NCBI GenBank assembly: GCA_017619445.1
Contig: JAFZSI010000053.1
Span: 20,929 to 84,928 of the forward strand
DNA: 64,000 nt
Direction of reading: 5' to 3'
Source: Prevotella sp.
Lineage (GTDB): Bacteria > Bacteroidota > Bacteroidia > Bacteroidales > Bacteroidaceae
The notes beneath the pieces are model-generated. The model did no database searches, was not told where the DNA came from, and saw only the letters and a program-made list of their open reading frames with translations. The first letter of the stretch is position 1. Every line of letters starts with the position of its first letter. Shown here in pieces: positions 42,577 to 51,562 of the stretch. A program made the translations under genes and the position numbers.

Positions 42577-43467
42577 ATGGCAATAGTAGGAAAACTCATC
42601 GGCGGCTTCTTAGGCTTCATCAGTTCCGGTCCGCTCGGCCTGTTGGCCGGTGTTGTGCTCGGCTCACTCTTCGATTCGATGCTCGAAGTCGTCAATACCA
42701 GCGACTCACAGGAGCACGAGCGCAACTATTACGACAACTACGAGCAGCAGCAACGCTCGCGCTACGAGGAATTTCAGCGCCGCTACGACCAATACCAACG
42801 CCAGTATCAACAACGCGGACAGCAATGGCAGCAGCGCCAGGCATTCGAAGGCCAGCGCAACAGTTTCATCTTCTCGCTGCTCGTCCTTTCCTCTTACATC
42901 ATCCGCGCCGACGGCCGCATCATGCACTCCGAAATGGAGTGTGTGCGCCAGATGCTCCGCCAGAACTTCGGCGAGCAAGGCGTCAGCCAGGGCGAGGAAA
43001 TCCTGCGCAAGCTCTTCGAGGAGCAGAAACAGATGAACGCACAGAACCCCAACGCCTTTAAGAACACCATCCGGCAGAGTTGCCAGCAGATAGCCTCCAA
43101 CATGGACTACTCGCAGCGTCTGCAGCTGCTCAATTTCCTCGTGATGATTGCCCAGGCCGACGGTCGCGTGGTCACAGAGGAAATCAATGCCCTGCGCGAG
43201 GTGGCCAAGTACATGCGCATCTCCAACACCGACGTCGATTCCATGCTCAATCTCCGCGGCAACAGCCTCGAAGACGCCTACAAAGTGCTCGGCATCTCCC
43301 CCGACGCCACCGACGACGAGGTGAAGAAAGCCTACCGCAAAATGGCCCTCAAGCACCACCCCGACCGCGTGGCCACCCTCGGCGAGGACGTGAAACGCGC
43401 CGCCGAGAAAAAGTTCAAGGAAATCAACGAGGCCAAGGAACGCATCTACAAAGCCCGCGGACTCTAA
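42577..43467 (+). CDS. TerB-like/DnaJ-domain protein (DjlA-like)
   Basis: A 296-residue protein. The N terminus ([20 protein letters not shown] followed by AGVVLGSL) is a glycine-rich membrane-associating helix. Residues about 45-90 are Gln/Arg/Tyr-rich. Residues about 95-220 are TerB-like ([40 protein letters not shown]). The last 65 residues form a J domain with HHPDR (HPD motif), so it should stimulate a DnaK ATPase, probably at the inner membrane. The architecture matches DjlA. It follows the HSDR_N gene by 39 bases. Confidence 0.92.
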   Translation: MAIVGKLIGGFLGFISSGPLGLLAGVVLGSLFDSMLEVVNTSDSQEHERNYYDNYEQQQRSRYEEFQRRYDQYQRQYQQRGQQWQQRQAFEGQRNSFIFSLLVLSSYIIRADGRIMHSEMECVRQMLRQNFGEQGVSQGEEILRKLFEEQKQMNAQNPNAFKNTIRQSCQQIASNMDYSQRLQLLNFLVMIAQADGRVVTEEINALREVAKYMRISNTDVDSMLNLRGNSLEDAYKVLGISPDATDDEVKKAYRKMALKHHPDRVATLGEDVKRAAEKKFKEINEAKERIYKARGL

Positions 43468-43513
43468 CCCCCTATCTGTTTCAGGGCATTTCAATCCCCG
43501 CCATCAACACCCC

Positions 43514-43852
43514 ATGACCGAACAAGAATTCGAAACCTGGTGGAAAGCCAACCGCCAACAACTGCTCCACCAGAACAGCGAGTATGTGGAGCGCGAGAAC
43601 AGCTACAAAATCCGTAGTGGTGCCGACCTCCTCATCTTCGCCCTGCCCGTAGTGGCAGCCATCCTGTTTCTCGAGAGCGGCATCATCCGCCACGAGATGC
43701 TCAACTGGTTGGCCAGTGCCGGCGTGGCCATCGTCACCTTCCTCGTCAGCGCCTTCATCAAGTCACAGACCCTCCCCGGCGACTCGCTCTACGACATCGA
43801 GCAACGCATCAAAGCTGAATACCGGAAACAATTCGCAGAAAAAGGAGAATAA
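43514..43852 (+). CDS. Small membrane protein of unknown function
   Basis: A 112-residue protein with a hydrophilic N terminus (MTEQEFETWWKANRQQLLHQ) and two membrane helices (LLIFALPVVAAILFLESGI; MLNWLASAGVAIVTFLVSAF). A charged amphipathic tail (DIEQRIKAEYRKQFAEKGE) follows. It lies 46 bases after the DnaJ-type gene and may be part of the same operon. I do not recognise a named family. Confidence 0.78.
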   Translation: MTEQEFETWWKANRQQLLHQNSEYVERENSYKIRSGADLLIFALPVVAAILFLESGIIRHEMLNWLASAGVAIVTFLVSAFIKSQTLPGDSLYDIEQRIKAEYRKQFAEKGE

Positions 43853-44340
43853 ACCCCAACCCTCCTTTTCCCAACCCTCCCTTCATTTTCACATACCCGC
43901 GCTTTATTCTCGTAAAGTGCCACTTTACGTGCATAGAGTGCCACTTTGGAATCGTAAAGTGCCACTCTACGAAGATAAAGTGGCACTCTACGAATGCCAT
44001 CTTTCACGCTGTAATTCCACACCCACACGTTACGCACAGATTTTCTAGAAAATTCGTCCATAAAGCATCTCTTTGCGTTCGTAAAGCGTATATCTACAAA
44101 AACAAAGCGATTCTTTAGCTTTCCAAAGCAATACGTTCTTTGTTCCAAACATCAATTCCGCCTCCCCAATTCGTTTTGTGAACAGAATGTGCACACTTTT
44201 CCCGATTTTAACATTTGCCATTTTTCACGCAGAGACGCGGAAAAAGAATTCTCACACAGAGGTACAGAGGTTAAGGAGTCTCTCTTTGTCTTTAAATCTA
44301 ATTGTTAATTCTCAATTATCCTCCTTCCTTGTCTGCGCAC
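43853..44340. repeat. Gene-free region with AAAGTGCCACTTT array and a CTAGA palindrome
   Basis: No gene seen. Four words of the form CGTAAAGTGCCACTTTACG occur at 43911-43992 (AGTGCCACT three times, AGTGGCACT once), able to form overlapping hairpins. ATTTTCTAGAAAATT is at 44040-44054, preceded by a GTTACGCACAG word and followed by GTAAAGCG words. A further CTCACACAGAGGTACAGAGG word at 44252-44272 also occurs at 25979-26000 and reversed at 26025-26047. Confidence 0.65.
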
Positions 44341-44420
44341 ACAGCGGTTTATGAACCTTTTTTCGCAACGCTGCTTTCAAAAAAACGTGCTGAAACGTAG
44401 CGACTCTCAATACTTTTTCT

Positions 44421-44702
44421 TATCTTTGCACCATCGCCAGTTAGCTTCTTGTGGGCGGCGGGCGGTCTTATCGTATGAAGAAGACGTTTTCGAACGTCTG
44501 TCGTTGTGATACACGAACTTCGCAAACTCGACACCACAGCAGACAGATGACAACGAAGCGTCTACGTAGTGCGTTTCTATGTATTTTATTATATAGTTCG
44601 TACTGGCGTGGGCTAACTGCGTTGTCTGTCCTGTGTGGTGGAGGCAATGCGAAGGCCTGTGTATCCAGGATGGGCATAGAAACAGACACCTGCGCCTTTT
44701 TT
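44421..44702 (+). ncRNA. Probable structured RNA or long leader before the BspA-like gene
   Basis: TATCTTTG at 44421-44428 is a good -7 element. The following 270 bases contain a perfect AGACGTT-TTCG-AACGTCT hairpin with a UUCG loop (44482-44499). CGTTGT/ACAACG pairing lies around 44502-44556. TTGTCTGT (44622-44629) can pair with ACAGACA (44682-44688) inside GGCG/CGCC, ending at six T (44697-44702), so a terminator is possible. Frames of 86, 73 and 107 codons are open on both strands but look non-coding (Cys/Arg/Ser-rich, overlapping antisense). It could be an independent RNA or the 5' leader of the surface protein gene starting at 44775. I know of no Rfam family that it matches. Confidence 0.5.
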
Positions 44703-44774
44703 GTATCATAAGCATAACCTTACTTCTCATTTCTTAAGGCCACGCAAGGGGTGCTGCGAGGCGATTAATGAACT

Positions 44775-47534
44775 ATGAAAAGACTAATATCATTTACATT
44801 TATGTGCCTCTGCTCATTGATGATATGGGCAGCAGATTTCACCGTTGATGAAATTTGCTACAACATCACGTCAACGAACCCGTTAACTGTGGAAGTCACC
44901 AGCGGCGGTTCGTATAGCGGTGACATCGTTATTCCCGATAAGGTGGAATATGATGAAAAGAAGTATTCTGTGACGAGCATCGGACAAGAAGCTTTCCATT
45001 ATTGCTCCGGGTTGACCTCCATCACCATCCCTAACAGCGTTACAAGCATCGAATATTTCGCGTTCTCTGGCTGCTCCGGCTTAATCTCCGTCTCTTTCGG
45101 TAAAAGTGTGACGAGCATCAAAATGGATGCGTTCGAACGTTGTACCGGCCTGACAAAAGTAATTGTTAACGATATCGCAGCTTGGTGTAACATTGCTTTC
45201 TCGGGTTTTAGTGCAAATCCGCTATATTATGCCCATCATCTTTATAGTGATGAGAATACGGAAATAACGGATTTAGTTATCCCTAACAGCGTGACAAGCA
45301 TAGGAGAGTGTGCGTTTTATAATTGCTCCAGCCTGACCTCCGTCACCATCCCCAACAGCGTGACAAGCATAGGAGGCGAAGCTTTCAAGGGTTGCTCCGT
45401 CCTAACTTCCATCACCATCCCCAACTCAGTGACTACCATCGGAAGAGGTGCTTTCTATGGCTGTAGAGGTCTGACCTCCGTCACCATCCCCAACGGTGTG
45501 ACGAGCATCGAAGTGGCGACGTTCCAGGGTTGCTCTGGCCTGACCTCCGTCACCATTCCCAACAGCGTAACGAGCATTGGAGCATTGGCTTTCGGTTTTT
45601 GCCGCGGCCTGACCTCCGTCATCATCCCCAGCAGCTTGACAAACATTAGCGACAGAGTGTTCTCTGGTTGCTCCGGTCTGACCTCCGTCACCATCCCCAA
45701 CAGCGTGACCAGCATTGGAGATGAAGCTTTCGAGGGTTGCTCTGTCCTAACCTCCATCACCATCCCTAACAGCGTGACCAGCATCGGATGGAGCGCGTTC
45801 AAAGATTGCTCCAGCCTGACCTCCGTGACCATCCCCAATAGCGTGACACGCATTGAAAATGAGGTATTCTCTGGTTGCTCAGGCCTAACAGAAGTAATCT
45901 CAATGATAGAAGAACCCTTCGCCATTAATAGCAATTGTTGGTATCATGTTAATACTGCAAAAATCCCACTATATGTTCCGGCAGGCACTAAGGAGAAATA
46001 CCAAAGTACGGAAGGATGGAAAGTGTTTAAGAACATCAATGAGGTCAGTACCGGGATTACAATCAACGAGGAAACCTTCTCGGACAATAATTTCCGCAAT
46101 TGGGTGCTGGCACAGGGCTACGGCAAGGACGGTGTGTTGACGGACGATGAGATTGCAAGTGTCACCGAAATAAATGTAGATGGGAAGAACATCGCAAGTT
46201 TGAAGGGTATTGAGTATTTCACCGCGCTGAAAGAGTTGGACTGTTCTGAAAACAAGCTGACTACGCTTGATGTATCTAAGAATACTGCGCTGACAGTGTT
46301 ATACTGCAATGACAATCAGCTGACCTCGCTCAACGTGTCTGGATGCACGGCACTGAAATGGTTGTACTGTCAATACAATAATCTTACCGCTCTCGACGTG
46401 TCGAAGAACACCGCGCTGAAAGAGTTGTATTGTCACGGCAATCTGCTGACCGCCCTCAATGTGTCTGGATGCAAGGCACTGACAAGGCTTGAGTGCGAAG
46501 TCAACAAGCTGACCACCCTCAACGTGTCTGGATGCACCGCGCTGGTATGGTTGGACTGTGGAGGCAACAATCTGACTTCCCTCAATGTGTCGAAAAATAC
46601 AGCATTAGAATGGTTGGCCTGCGACTACAACCAACTGGCCTCGCTTGACGTTTCAAAGAATACTGCATTAACAGGACTTTATTGCTCCGCGAACAAAATA
46701 AAAGGAACAGAAATGGATGCGCTGATTGCCGGGCTGCAAGAAAAAGGCGGTTCTTTCTATGCCATTAGTCCTGATTTCGATAATGAGCAGAATGTGGTGA
46801 CCAAAGCGCAGGTGGCTACGGCCAAGAAAAAACGCTGGACAACATACTACTATAGTGATGAAAGTGAACACTGGTTTGAATACGAAGGCAGCAACGACCA
46901 GACCATTTCTCCCGTTAACGAGGGCGAGACCATTGACATTGGTAGCGAGATTGACGCGAACACAAACCTGAACGGCAACGTGGTAGGAGATGTCTATTAC
47001 AACATCAGCAGTGGCAACGGCAGTTATAATACCGCCGAGGGCTGCATCATTGTGACAAAGCCGACGGATGACAGTGCTATTGACGGTCAGGACATCTTCG
47101 GCGAGGATTTCAAGGACAACTACACAGGCATCGTGTTTATAGTTCCTGCAGGCAACGGAACAATCAAGGTAGAGGCTCAGACCTCGGGAAACTTGGTGCT
47201 GAAAGTGAAGATTGGTGACAATGCTCCAAGAGAGATGGTCTTGAACGACAAACAGAAAGCATCGTTCCCGTACAACGTCAGCGAGGACACGTTTGTATAT
47301 ATCTACGCTGGCGCAAAGGCTGCAGGTGCCAAGGGCATGAGGAAAGCCAGCGGCAACGGTGAGCTGAAGATTTACGGCATTGAGATAGTCAGCGGCACTG
47401 ACTCATTGGACAATTTGACTATTTCACAATTGGACGATTCGCCCGTGTATAACCTGAACGGACAAAAAGTTGATGGAATGCCGACGAATAAAGGCATTTA
47501 CATCAAGGACGGCAAGAAGGTGCTGGTGAAATAA
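44775..47534 (+). CDS. BspA-type leucine-rich repeat surface protein
   Basis: A 919-residue exported protein (signal peptide ISFTFMCLCSLMIWAADF). Residues about 75-390 are LRR_5 repeats of 23 residues on the pattern LTSVTIPNSVTSIGDEAFEG followed by CSG, about 13 in number, one with an insert. Residues about 470-640 are a second class of 21-22 residue repeats (LTTLDVSKNTALTVLYCND followed by NQ). A beta-rich region follows, and the end (VYNLNGQKVDGMPTNKGIYI, then KDGKKVLVK) is the usual tail of Prevotella surface proteins. The family mediates adhesion to host or other bacteria. The near-identical DNA repeats make copy-number change by recombination likely. Confidence 0.92.
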   Translation: MKRLISFTFMCLCSLMIWAADFTVDEICYNITSTNPLTVEVTSGGSYSGDIVIPDKVEYDEKKYSVTSIGQEAFHYCSGLTSITIPNSVTSIEYFAFSGCSGLISVSFGKSVTSIKMDAFERCTGLTKVIVNDIAAWCNIAFSGFSANPLYYAHHLYSDENTEITDLVIPNSVTSIGECAFYNCSSLTSVTIPNSVTSIGGEAFKGCSVLTSITIPNSVTTIGRGAFYGCRGLTSVTIPNGVTSIEVATFQGCSGLTSVTIPNSVTSIGALAFGFCRGLTSVIIPSSLTNISDRVFSGCSGLTSVTIPNSVTSIGDEAFEGCSVLTSITIPNSVTSIGWSAFKDCSSLTSVTIPNSVTRIENEVFSGCSGLTEVISMIEEPFAINSNCWYHVNTAKIPLYVPAGTKEKYQSTEGWKVFKNINEVSTGITINEETFSDNNFRNWVLAQGYGKDGVLTDDEIASVTEINVDGKNIASLKGIEYFTALKELDCSENKLTTLDVSKNTALTVLYCNDNQLTSLNVSGCTALKWLYCQYNNLTALDVSKNTALKELYCHGNLLTALNVSGCKALTRLECEVNKLTTLNVSGCTALVWLDCGGNNLTSLNVSKNTALEWLACDYNQLASLDVSKNTALTGLYCSANKIKGTEMDALIAGLQEKGGSFYAISPDFDNEQNVVTKAQVATAKKKRWTTYYYSDESEHWFEYEGSNDQTISPVNEGETIDIGSEIDANTNLNGNVVGDVYYNISSGNGSYNTAEGCIIVTKPTDDSAIDGQDIFGEDFKDNYTGIVFIVPAGNGTIKVEAQTSGNLVLKVKIGDNAPREMVLNDKQKASFPYNVSEDTFVYIYAGAKAAGAKGMRKASGNGELKIYGIEIVSGTDSLDNLTISQLDDSPVYNLNGQKVDGMPTNKGIYIKDGKKVLVK

Positions 47535-47630
47535 TAGAGAATTAACTCCGTTGATTTTTGTCACGACTCAGCCAATCATGCAAGCTTGTTGGCATTCGCT
47601 GCTCCAAAAAATAACCATAGTCGAAGCATT

Positions 47631-47669
47631 AAAAAAAATCGCGGCCCGGGGCAAATGCCTTGGGCCGCG
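47631..47669 (-). terminator. Intrinsic terminator of the YpfJ-like peptidase gene
   Basis: On the minus strand CGCGGCCC and GGGCCGCG enclose an AAGGCATTTGCCCC hairpin and are followed by eight T (47631-47638). Confidence 0.85.
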
Positions 47670-47712
47670 AATGGTTTAGTAATGCCTGCCGCAGGGATGC
47701 GGATGCAGGAAT

Positions 47713-48588
47713 TTACAGGCTGCTCTCGCTGACGTTGAAGGTGCTGATGCTCATGTCGCCCTTCTCGATGCCGAGGCTGAGCCAGCGCATGCGCTGGGCA
47801 CTTGTTCCGTGGGTGAACGACTCAGGCTGCACGTAGCCCTGTGCTTTCTTCTGCAGGTAGTTGTCGCCAATCTTCTGTGCACAGTCGACGGCCTCCTCCA
47901 CATCGCCCTCTTCCAGCGAGCTGAACTTCTCGTTGTCGTAGTGAGCCCACACACCAGCATAGTAGTCGGCCAGGAGTTCAAGGCGCACACTAATCTTGTT
48001 GGCATTCACCTTGTTGGTGGCCTGCATCTGCTGGTGGGCCTTGCCCAGCGAGCCAAGCAGGTTCTCCACGTGGTGACCCACTTCGTGCGCAATAACGTAT
48101 GCGTATGAGAAGTCACCGTCGGCTCCCAGCTGCTGCTTCATGGTGGTGAAGAACGACAGGTCGATGTAAAGTTTCTGGTCGCCCGAGCAGTAGAACGGTC
48201 CCACTGCAGCCGAAGCCTGTCCGCAAGCGCTGTTCACACGGTTGGTGAAGAGCACCAGCGTCGGGGGAGTGTATTTGCGTCCCATCTTCTGGAACACTTC
48301 TGTCCACACGTCCTCTGTGGCAGCCAGCACCTGGCGAGAGAACTTGGCCAGTTCTTCCTCCTCAGCGGTGAACTCGCGCTGGCCTTCGGCCTGTTCTTCC
48401 TGCACGCTGCCTAATGCGCCTTGCTGAACCACATTGCCAATCACATCGCCCAGGTTACCGCCCGAGAGCAGTGTGAACAGGGCAATCAAAATGATACCGC
48501 CCAAACCTCCGACACCTGCTTTGGCGCCTGCGCTCATTCCTCGGCGGTCTTCTACGTTGTTGCTTTCGCGTCTTCCGTTTAATTTCAT
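47713..48588 (-). CDS. Neutral zinc metallopeptidase (YpfJ family)
   Basis: A 291-residue protein with an N-terminal membrane segment (GGLGGIILIALFTLLSGGNL) and the zinc motif AYVIAHEVGHHVENLLG (HExxH). CGQASAAVGPFYCSGDQKLY and RLELLADYYAGVWAH are other conserved YpfJ blocks, the latter with the third ligand. SFTHGTSAQRMRWLSLG ends the domain. The protein is probably anchored with its catalytic part in the periplasm. Substrate unknown. It is monocistronic, with a strong terminator. Confidence 0.92.
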   Translation of the reverse strand: MKLNGRRESNNVEDRRGMSAGAKAGVGGLGGIILIALFTLLSGGNLGDVIGNVVQQGALGSVQEEQAEGQREFTAEEEELAKFSRQVLAATEDVWTEVFQKMGRKYTPPTLVLFTNRVNSACGQASAAVGPFYCSGDQKLYIDLSFFTTMKQQLGADGDFSYAYVIAHEVGHHVENLLGSLGKAHQQMQATNKVNANKISVRLELLADYYAGVWAHYDNEKFSSLEEGDVEEAVDCAQKIGDNYLQKKAQGYVQPESFTHGTSAQRMRWLSLGIEKGDMSISTFNVSESSL

Positions 48589-48710
48589 AGTGTTTATTGA
48601 TTTTAAGTTGTTAATAAATATTTTGTTCTTATTGGGGAGTCATGGAGGGAAGGAGAGAAGGAGTTGGGGAGGACGTCAGTTTGGACAATTGCTTTTTGTT
48701 AGCGTTGCCG

Positions 48711-49589
48711 TTATTCGTCCAGGAAACGGCTGGTGATGCCGCCATATTCGTCGATGCGTCTGTCGCGCAGGAAAGGCCACCAACGACGCACCTGCTCGCT
48801 GTGTGCCAAATCCACCTCCACCACTGTGCTTTCCTCATCGGCTTCCGAGGCCCTGAACAACAGTTCGCCCTGCGGTCCAGCCACAAACGAGCTGCCCCAG
48901 AACTGAATGCCGCGCGTCTGGTTGCTGGGGTCTGGTTCGTGCCCCACACGGTTTACCGCCACCACGGGCAGTCCGTTGGCCACGGCGTGCCCTCGCTGCA
49001 CCGTTGTCCACGCCTCGCGCTGACGCTGTTGCTCGTCGGGCGTGTCCGAACTCTCATAGCCAATGGCTGTAGGATAAATCAGCAGCTGAGCACCTCGCAG
49101 TGCCATAAGCCTTGCAGCCTCCGGGTACCACTGATCCCAGCAAACAAGCACGCCCAAGCGGCCTACCGACGTGTTGATGGGTCGGAATCCGATGTCTCCG
49201 GGCGTGAAATAGAACTTCTCGTAGTAGGCGGGGTCGTCGGGTATGTGCATCTTGCGGTACATGCCCGCCACGCTGCCGTCGCGCTCCATCACCACAGCCG
49301 TATTGTGATAAAGTCCCGGTGCCCGACGCTCGAACAGCGATGTCACGATGACCACCCCATGCTTCTTGGCCAGCGAACCGAAGAAATCGGTCGATGGTCC
49401 GGGAATGGGCTCCGCCAAATCGAAGTTGTCAACGCTCTCCACCTGACAGAAGTAGCGCGTGTTGTGCAGCTCCTGCAACACAATCAGCTCCGCGCCCTGC
49501 TGTGCCAACTTTCCGATGCTCTCGGCCAGTCGGCGCATGTTGTCGTTCTTGTCAGCGGTGTTGTGCTGTTGAATGATTCCTATTTTCAT
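48711..49589 (-). CDS. aguB: N-carbamoylputrescine amidase
   Basis: A 292-residue nitrilase-fold enzyme; the start is MKIGIIQQHNTADKNDNMRR, inside a slightly longer open frame. The catalytic triad is visible as Glu in LIVLQELHNTRYF, Lys in YRKMHIPDDPAYYEKFYFTP and Cys in LGVLVCWDQWYPEAARLMAL. It hydrolyses N-carbamoylputrescine to putrescine, CO2 and ammonia. The agmatine deiminase gene lies 66 bases upstream on the same strand, so both steps of agmatine-to-putrescine conversion are encoded together. Confidence 0.93.
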   Translation of the reverse strand: MKIGIIQQHNTADKNDNMRRLAESIGKLAQQGAELIVLQELHNTRYFCQVESVDNFDLAEPIPGPSTDFFGSLAKKHGVVIVTSLFERRAPGLYHNTAVVMERDGSVAGMYRKMHIPDDPAYYEKFYFTPGDIGFRPINTSVGRLGVLVCWDQWYPEAARLMALRGAQLLIYPTAIGYESSDTPDEQQRQREAWTTVQRGHAVANGLPVVAVNRVGHEPDPSNQTRGIQFWGSSFVAGPQGELLFRASEADEESTVVEVDLAHSEQVRRWWPFLRDRRIDEYGGITSRFLDE

Positions 49590-49655
49590 TGGTCTTTTAG
49601 TTGTCGGAGTGTTCCGCTCCAAGTCATATCGGGTTAATAGGACTAATCTTTTCTT

Positions 49656-50735
49656 TTACCGGGCATTTCTCAATACGCCCTCCGGATACTGCATGGTGCA
49701 GCAGTGAATGCTGCCGTGCTGCCTCACGATGGTGCGGCTGTCGATAGCTATCATGCGCCGGTCCTTGAAAGCTTCGGCCACCGTTCGCAGGGCCTCGTTG
49801 TCTTTCACCGGCTGGTTGTAGATGGGCACCAGCACAGCCTCGTTGGTCACCAGGAAGTTGGCATAGGTGGCAGGCAGGCGTTCGCCCTGCTCGTCAACCA
49901 TCGGGTCGGGCATGGGCAACCGCAACAGGCGGTAGGGTTGTCCGCTGAAGGTTCTGAGGCTTTCGAGTTGCCGCTGCAGTTGCTTGAAGTCATCGTACTG
50001 CGGGTCGTTCTCGTCGTCGCATCCCACGTATATCAGCGTATTTTCTGGAGCTGTGCGCACCGTGGTGTCTATGTGTCCGTCGGTGTCGTCACCCATCAGG
50101 TTGCCATGGTCAAGCCACACCACACGCTTTGCACCGAGCGTTTGTCTGAGCCGCTGTTCTATGGCGTTTTTGTCGAGCGGCTGGTTGCGGTGAGGGGCCA
50201 ACAGACATTGGCTTGTGGTGAACACGGTGCCCTCTCCGTCGCTTTCTATGGACCCGCCTTCGAGTACGAAATCCAGACAATCCACATACTGCCCGTTGAG
50301 CATTCCGCTGCCCATGAGACTGCGGTTGATGCGGTTGTCCTTGTCGGCCTCGAACTTCTCGCCCCATCCGTTGAAGCGGAAATCCAGCAGCCGCGGGGCA
50401 TCGCCGTCAGCTCCCCTCTCGCCGTCGCCATTGGCCACGAGCGTAATGAAAGCATGGTCGCGCGCCCAGGTGTCGTTGGTGTCGCACTGGTGGAACAGCA
50501 CTCTCTGAAACGCATCAGCCTCAAGCTCGCGCCTGAGCCTATCGGCAACGGCCTCGGGTTCGGGCGCGACAACCAGCAGTTGCTCGTGCGAGGCAATGGC
50601 TCTGGCCATCTCGACGTAGGTGTCGCAGATGTCGGCCAAATAGTCGGCCCAGTCGGTCGCTGCATGCGGCCACGTGAGCTGCACGCCACTCTGGCGAGCC
50701 CATTCCGGCGGAAGTGTGTAGCCCGATTTGTTCAT
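49656..50735 (-). CDS. aguA: Agmatine deiminase
   Basis: A 359-residue enzyme of the guanidino-modifying family that converts agmatine to N-carbamoylputrescine. PPEWARQSGVQLTWPHAATD is the typical N terminus. DTNDTWARDHAFITL, DFVLEGGSIESDGEGTVFTT, DGHIDTTVRTAPENTLIYVG and the C-terminal GSIHCCTMQYPE with the catalytic Cys are all present. It works with AguB, encoded downstream. The plus strand is open across the whole gene, but that frame is a shadow. Confidence 0.95.
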   Translation of the reverse strand: MNKSGYTLPPEWARQSGVQLTWPHAATDWADYLADICDTYVEMARAIASHEQLLVVAPEPEAVADRLRRELEADAFQRVLFHQCDTNDTWARDHAFITLVANGDGERGADGDAPRLLDFRFNGWGEKFEADKDNRINRSLMGSGMLNGQYVDCLDFVLEGGSIESDGEGTVFTTSQCLLAPHRNQPLDKNAIEQRLRQTLGAKRVVWLDHGNLMGDDTDGHIDTTVRTAPENTLIYVGCDDENDPQYDDFKQLQRQLESLRTFSGQPYRLLRLPMPDPMVDEQGERLPATYANFLVTNEAVLVPIYNQPVKDNEALRTVAEAFKDRRMIAIDSRTIVRQHGSIHCCTMQYPEGVLRNAR

Positions 50736-50850
50736 TTATCGCCTACAAAGATAATGAAAAAAAGAAGAATTGAAAATGAAATAACAAAAAAATATGAGCA
50801 CCAAGGCCAGAATTTTTTGTTTTCGGCAAGGTGTTTACCTTATTTTTCTG

Positions 50851-50858
50851 TAATTTTG
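50851..50858 (+). promoter_or_regulatory. Promoter -7 element of the fetA-fetB pair
   Basis: TAATTTTG followed by CAGC, 24 bases before the start codon at 50883, in the divergent gap with aguA. Confidence 0.5.
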
Positions 50859-50882
50859 CAGCAAAATCACAGAGAAATCACC

Positions 50883-51527
50883 ATGACACTCGAAATAAAA
50901 AACGGAACCATGCACGCCGACGGCCGTCTGTTGTTCAACAATCTGAACTTCAGCGTCAGCAATGGCGAGATTGTCTGCATACAGGGAGCGCATGGCGGCG
51001 GCAAAACCATGCTGCTGCGCGCACTGATGGGACTGGAACCGCTGAGCGAGGGGTTCATCAATATCGACGGCGAGCTGCTCAACCCCCAGTCGGCCCAGCC
51101 TTTCCGCCGCCTCATGGCCTACGTGCCGCAACATACGCAGCTGCCAGCTCCCACCATGAACCTGCTGCTCGGCGAACTGACCGCCCTGCGGGCCAACCGC
51201 GACACCCGTGCGGCCACTCCCAACCCCCAACGGCAGGAAACGCTCATGCAGCTCATGGGACTGCCGCCAGCACTGGCCGACAAGCCCGTAGCCGAGCTCA
51301 ACGCCGGACAGGCCTACCGCATGATGGTGGTGGTGGCGGCCATGATGAACAAGCAGATACTGCTCATTGACGAGCCTGCCGCCCCACTCGACTCTGCCGC
51401 AGCGCAGCGCGTGGACAGCTTCCTTCACGAAATGGCCTCGGTGGGCACCGCCATCGTTGCCGTATCGCAAGACCAGCTATTCGCAGACAGCTGCAACCAC
51501 ACCGTGGTGCTCTCTGTACAGCCTTAA
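50883..51527 (+). CDS. ABC transporter ATPase (FetA/YbbL-like)
   Basis: A 214-residue ATPase starting MTLEIKNGTMHADGRLLFNN. Walker A is GAHGGGKTMLLRALMG, the signature is LNAGQAYRMMVVVA (LSGGQ altered to LNAGQ) and Walker B is KQILLIDEPAAPLDSA. It pairs with the permease gene 35 bases downstream to form a FetAB-type transporter, a family linked to iron export and peroxide resistance in E. coli; the substrate here is not shown. A much longer open frame extends upstream across aguA on the opposite strand and is not used. Confidence 0.85.
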   Translation: MTLEIKNGTMHADGRLLFNNLNFSVSNGEIVCIQGAHGGGKTMLLRALMGLEPLSEGFINIDGELLNPQSAQPFRRLMAYVPQHTQLPAPTMNLLLGELTALRANRDTRAATPNPQRQETLMQLMGLPPALADKPVAELNAGQAYRMMVVVAAMMNKQILLIDEPAAPLDSAAAQRVDSFLHEMASVGTAIVAVSQDQLFADSCNHTVVLSVQP

Positions 51528-51562
51528 CCCCACTCCACCCTTCAACCATCAACATTCACACC

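Noticed and set aside
42535-42577. TAG between the HSDR_N and DnaJ-type genes as a recoded codon joining them
   Set aside because: The two genes are in the same frame, which happens by chance one time in three. The second has its own ATG and N-terminal helix, and nothing else supports recoding.
42706-43494. A 262-codon minus-strand frame opposite the DnaJ-type gene
   Set aside because: Leu/Val/Ala-rich shadow; the plus-strand frame has a complete J domain.
43911-43992. The AAAGTGCCACTTT array as a CRISPR
   Set aside because: Units are about 20 bases, of mixed orientation and without spacers of constant length, and no cas gene is nearby.
44451-44711. An 86-codon plus-strand frame and overlapping minus-strand frames as small proteins
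   Set aside because: Frames on both strands overlap a region with clear RNA stems and have no signal, domain or sensible composition, so an RNA is the better reading.
49704-50880. A 607-codon plus-strand frame continuing upstream of the FetA-like gene
   Set aside because: Its first 390 codons lie opposite aguA and have no protein family character. The -7 element at 50851 and the ATG at 50883 place the real start.
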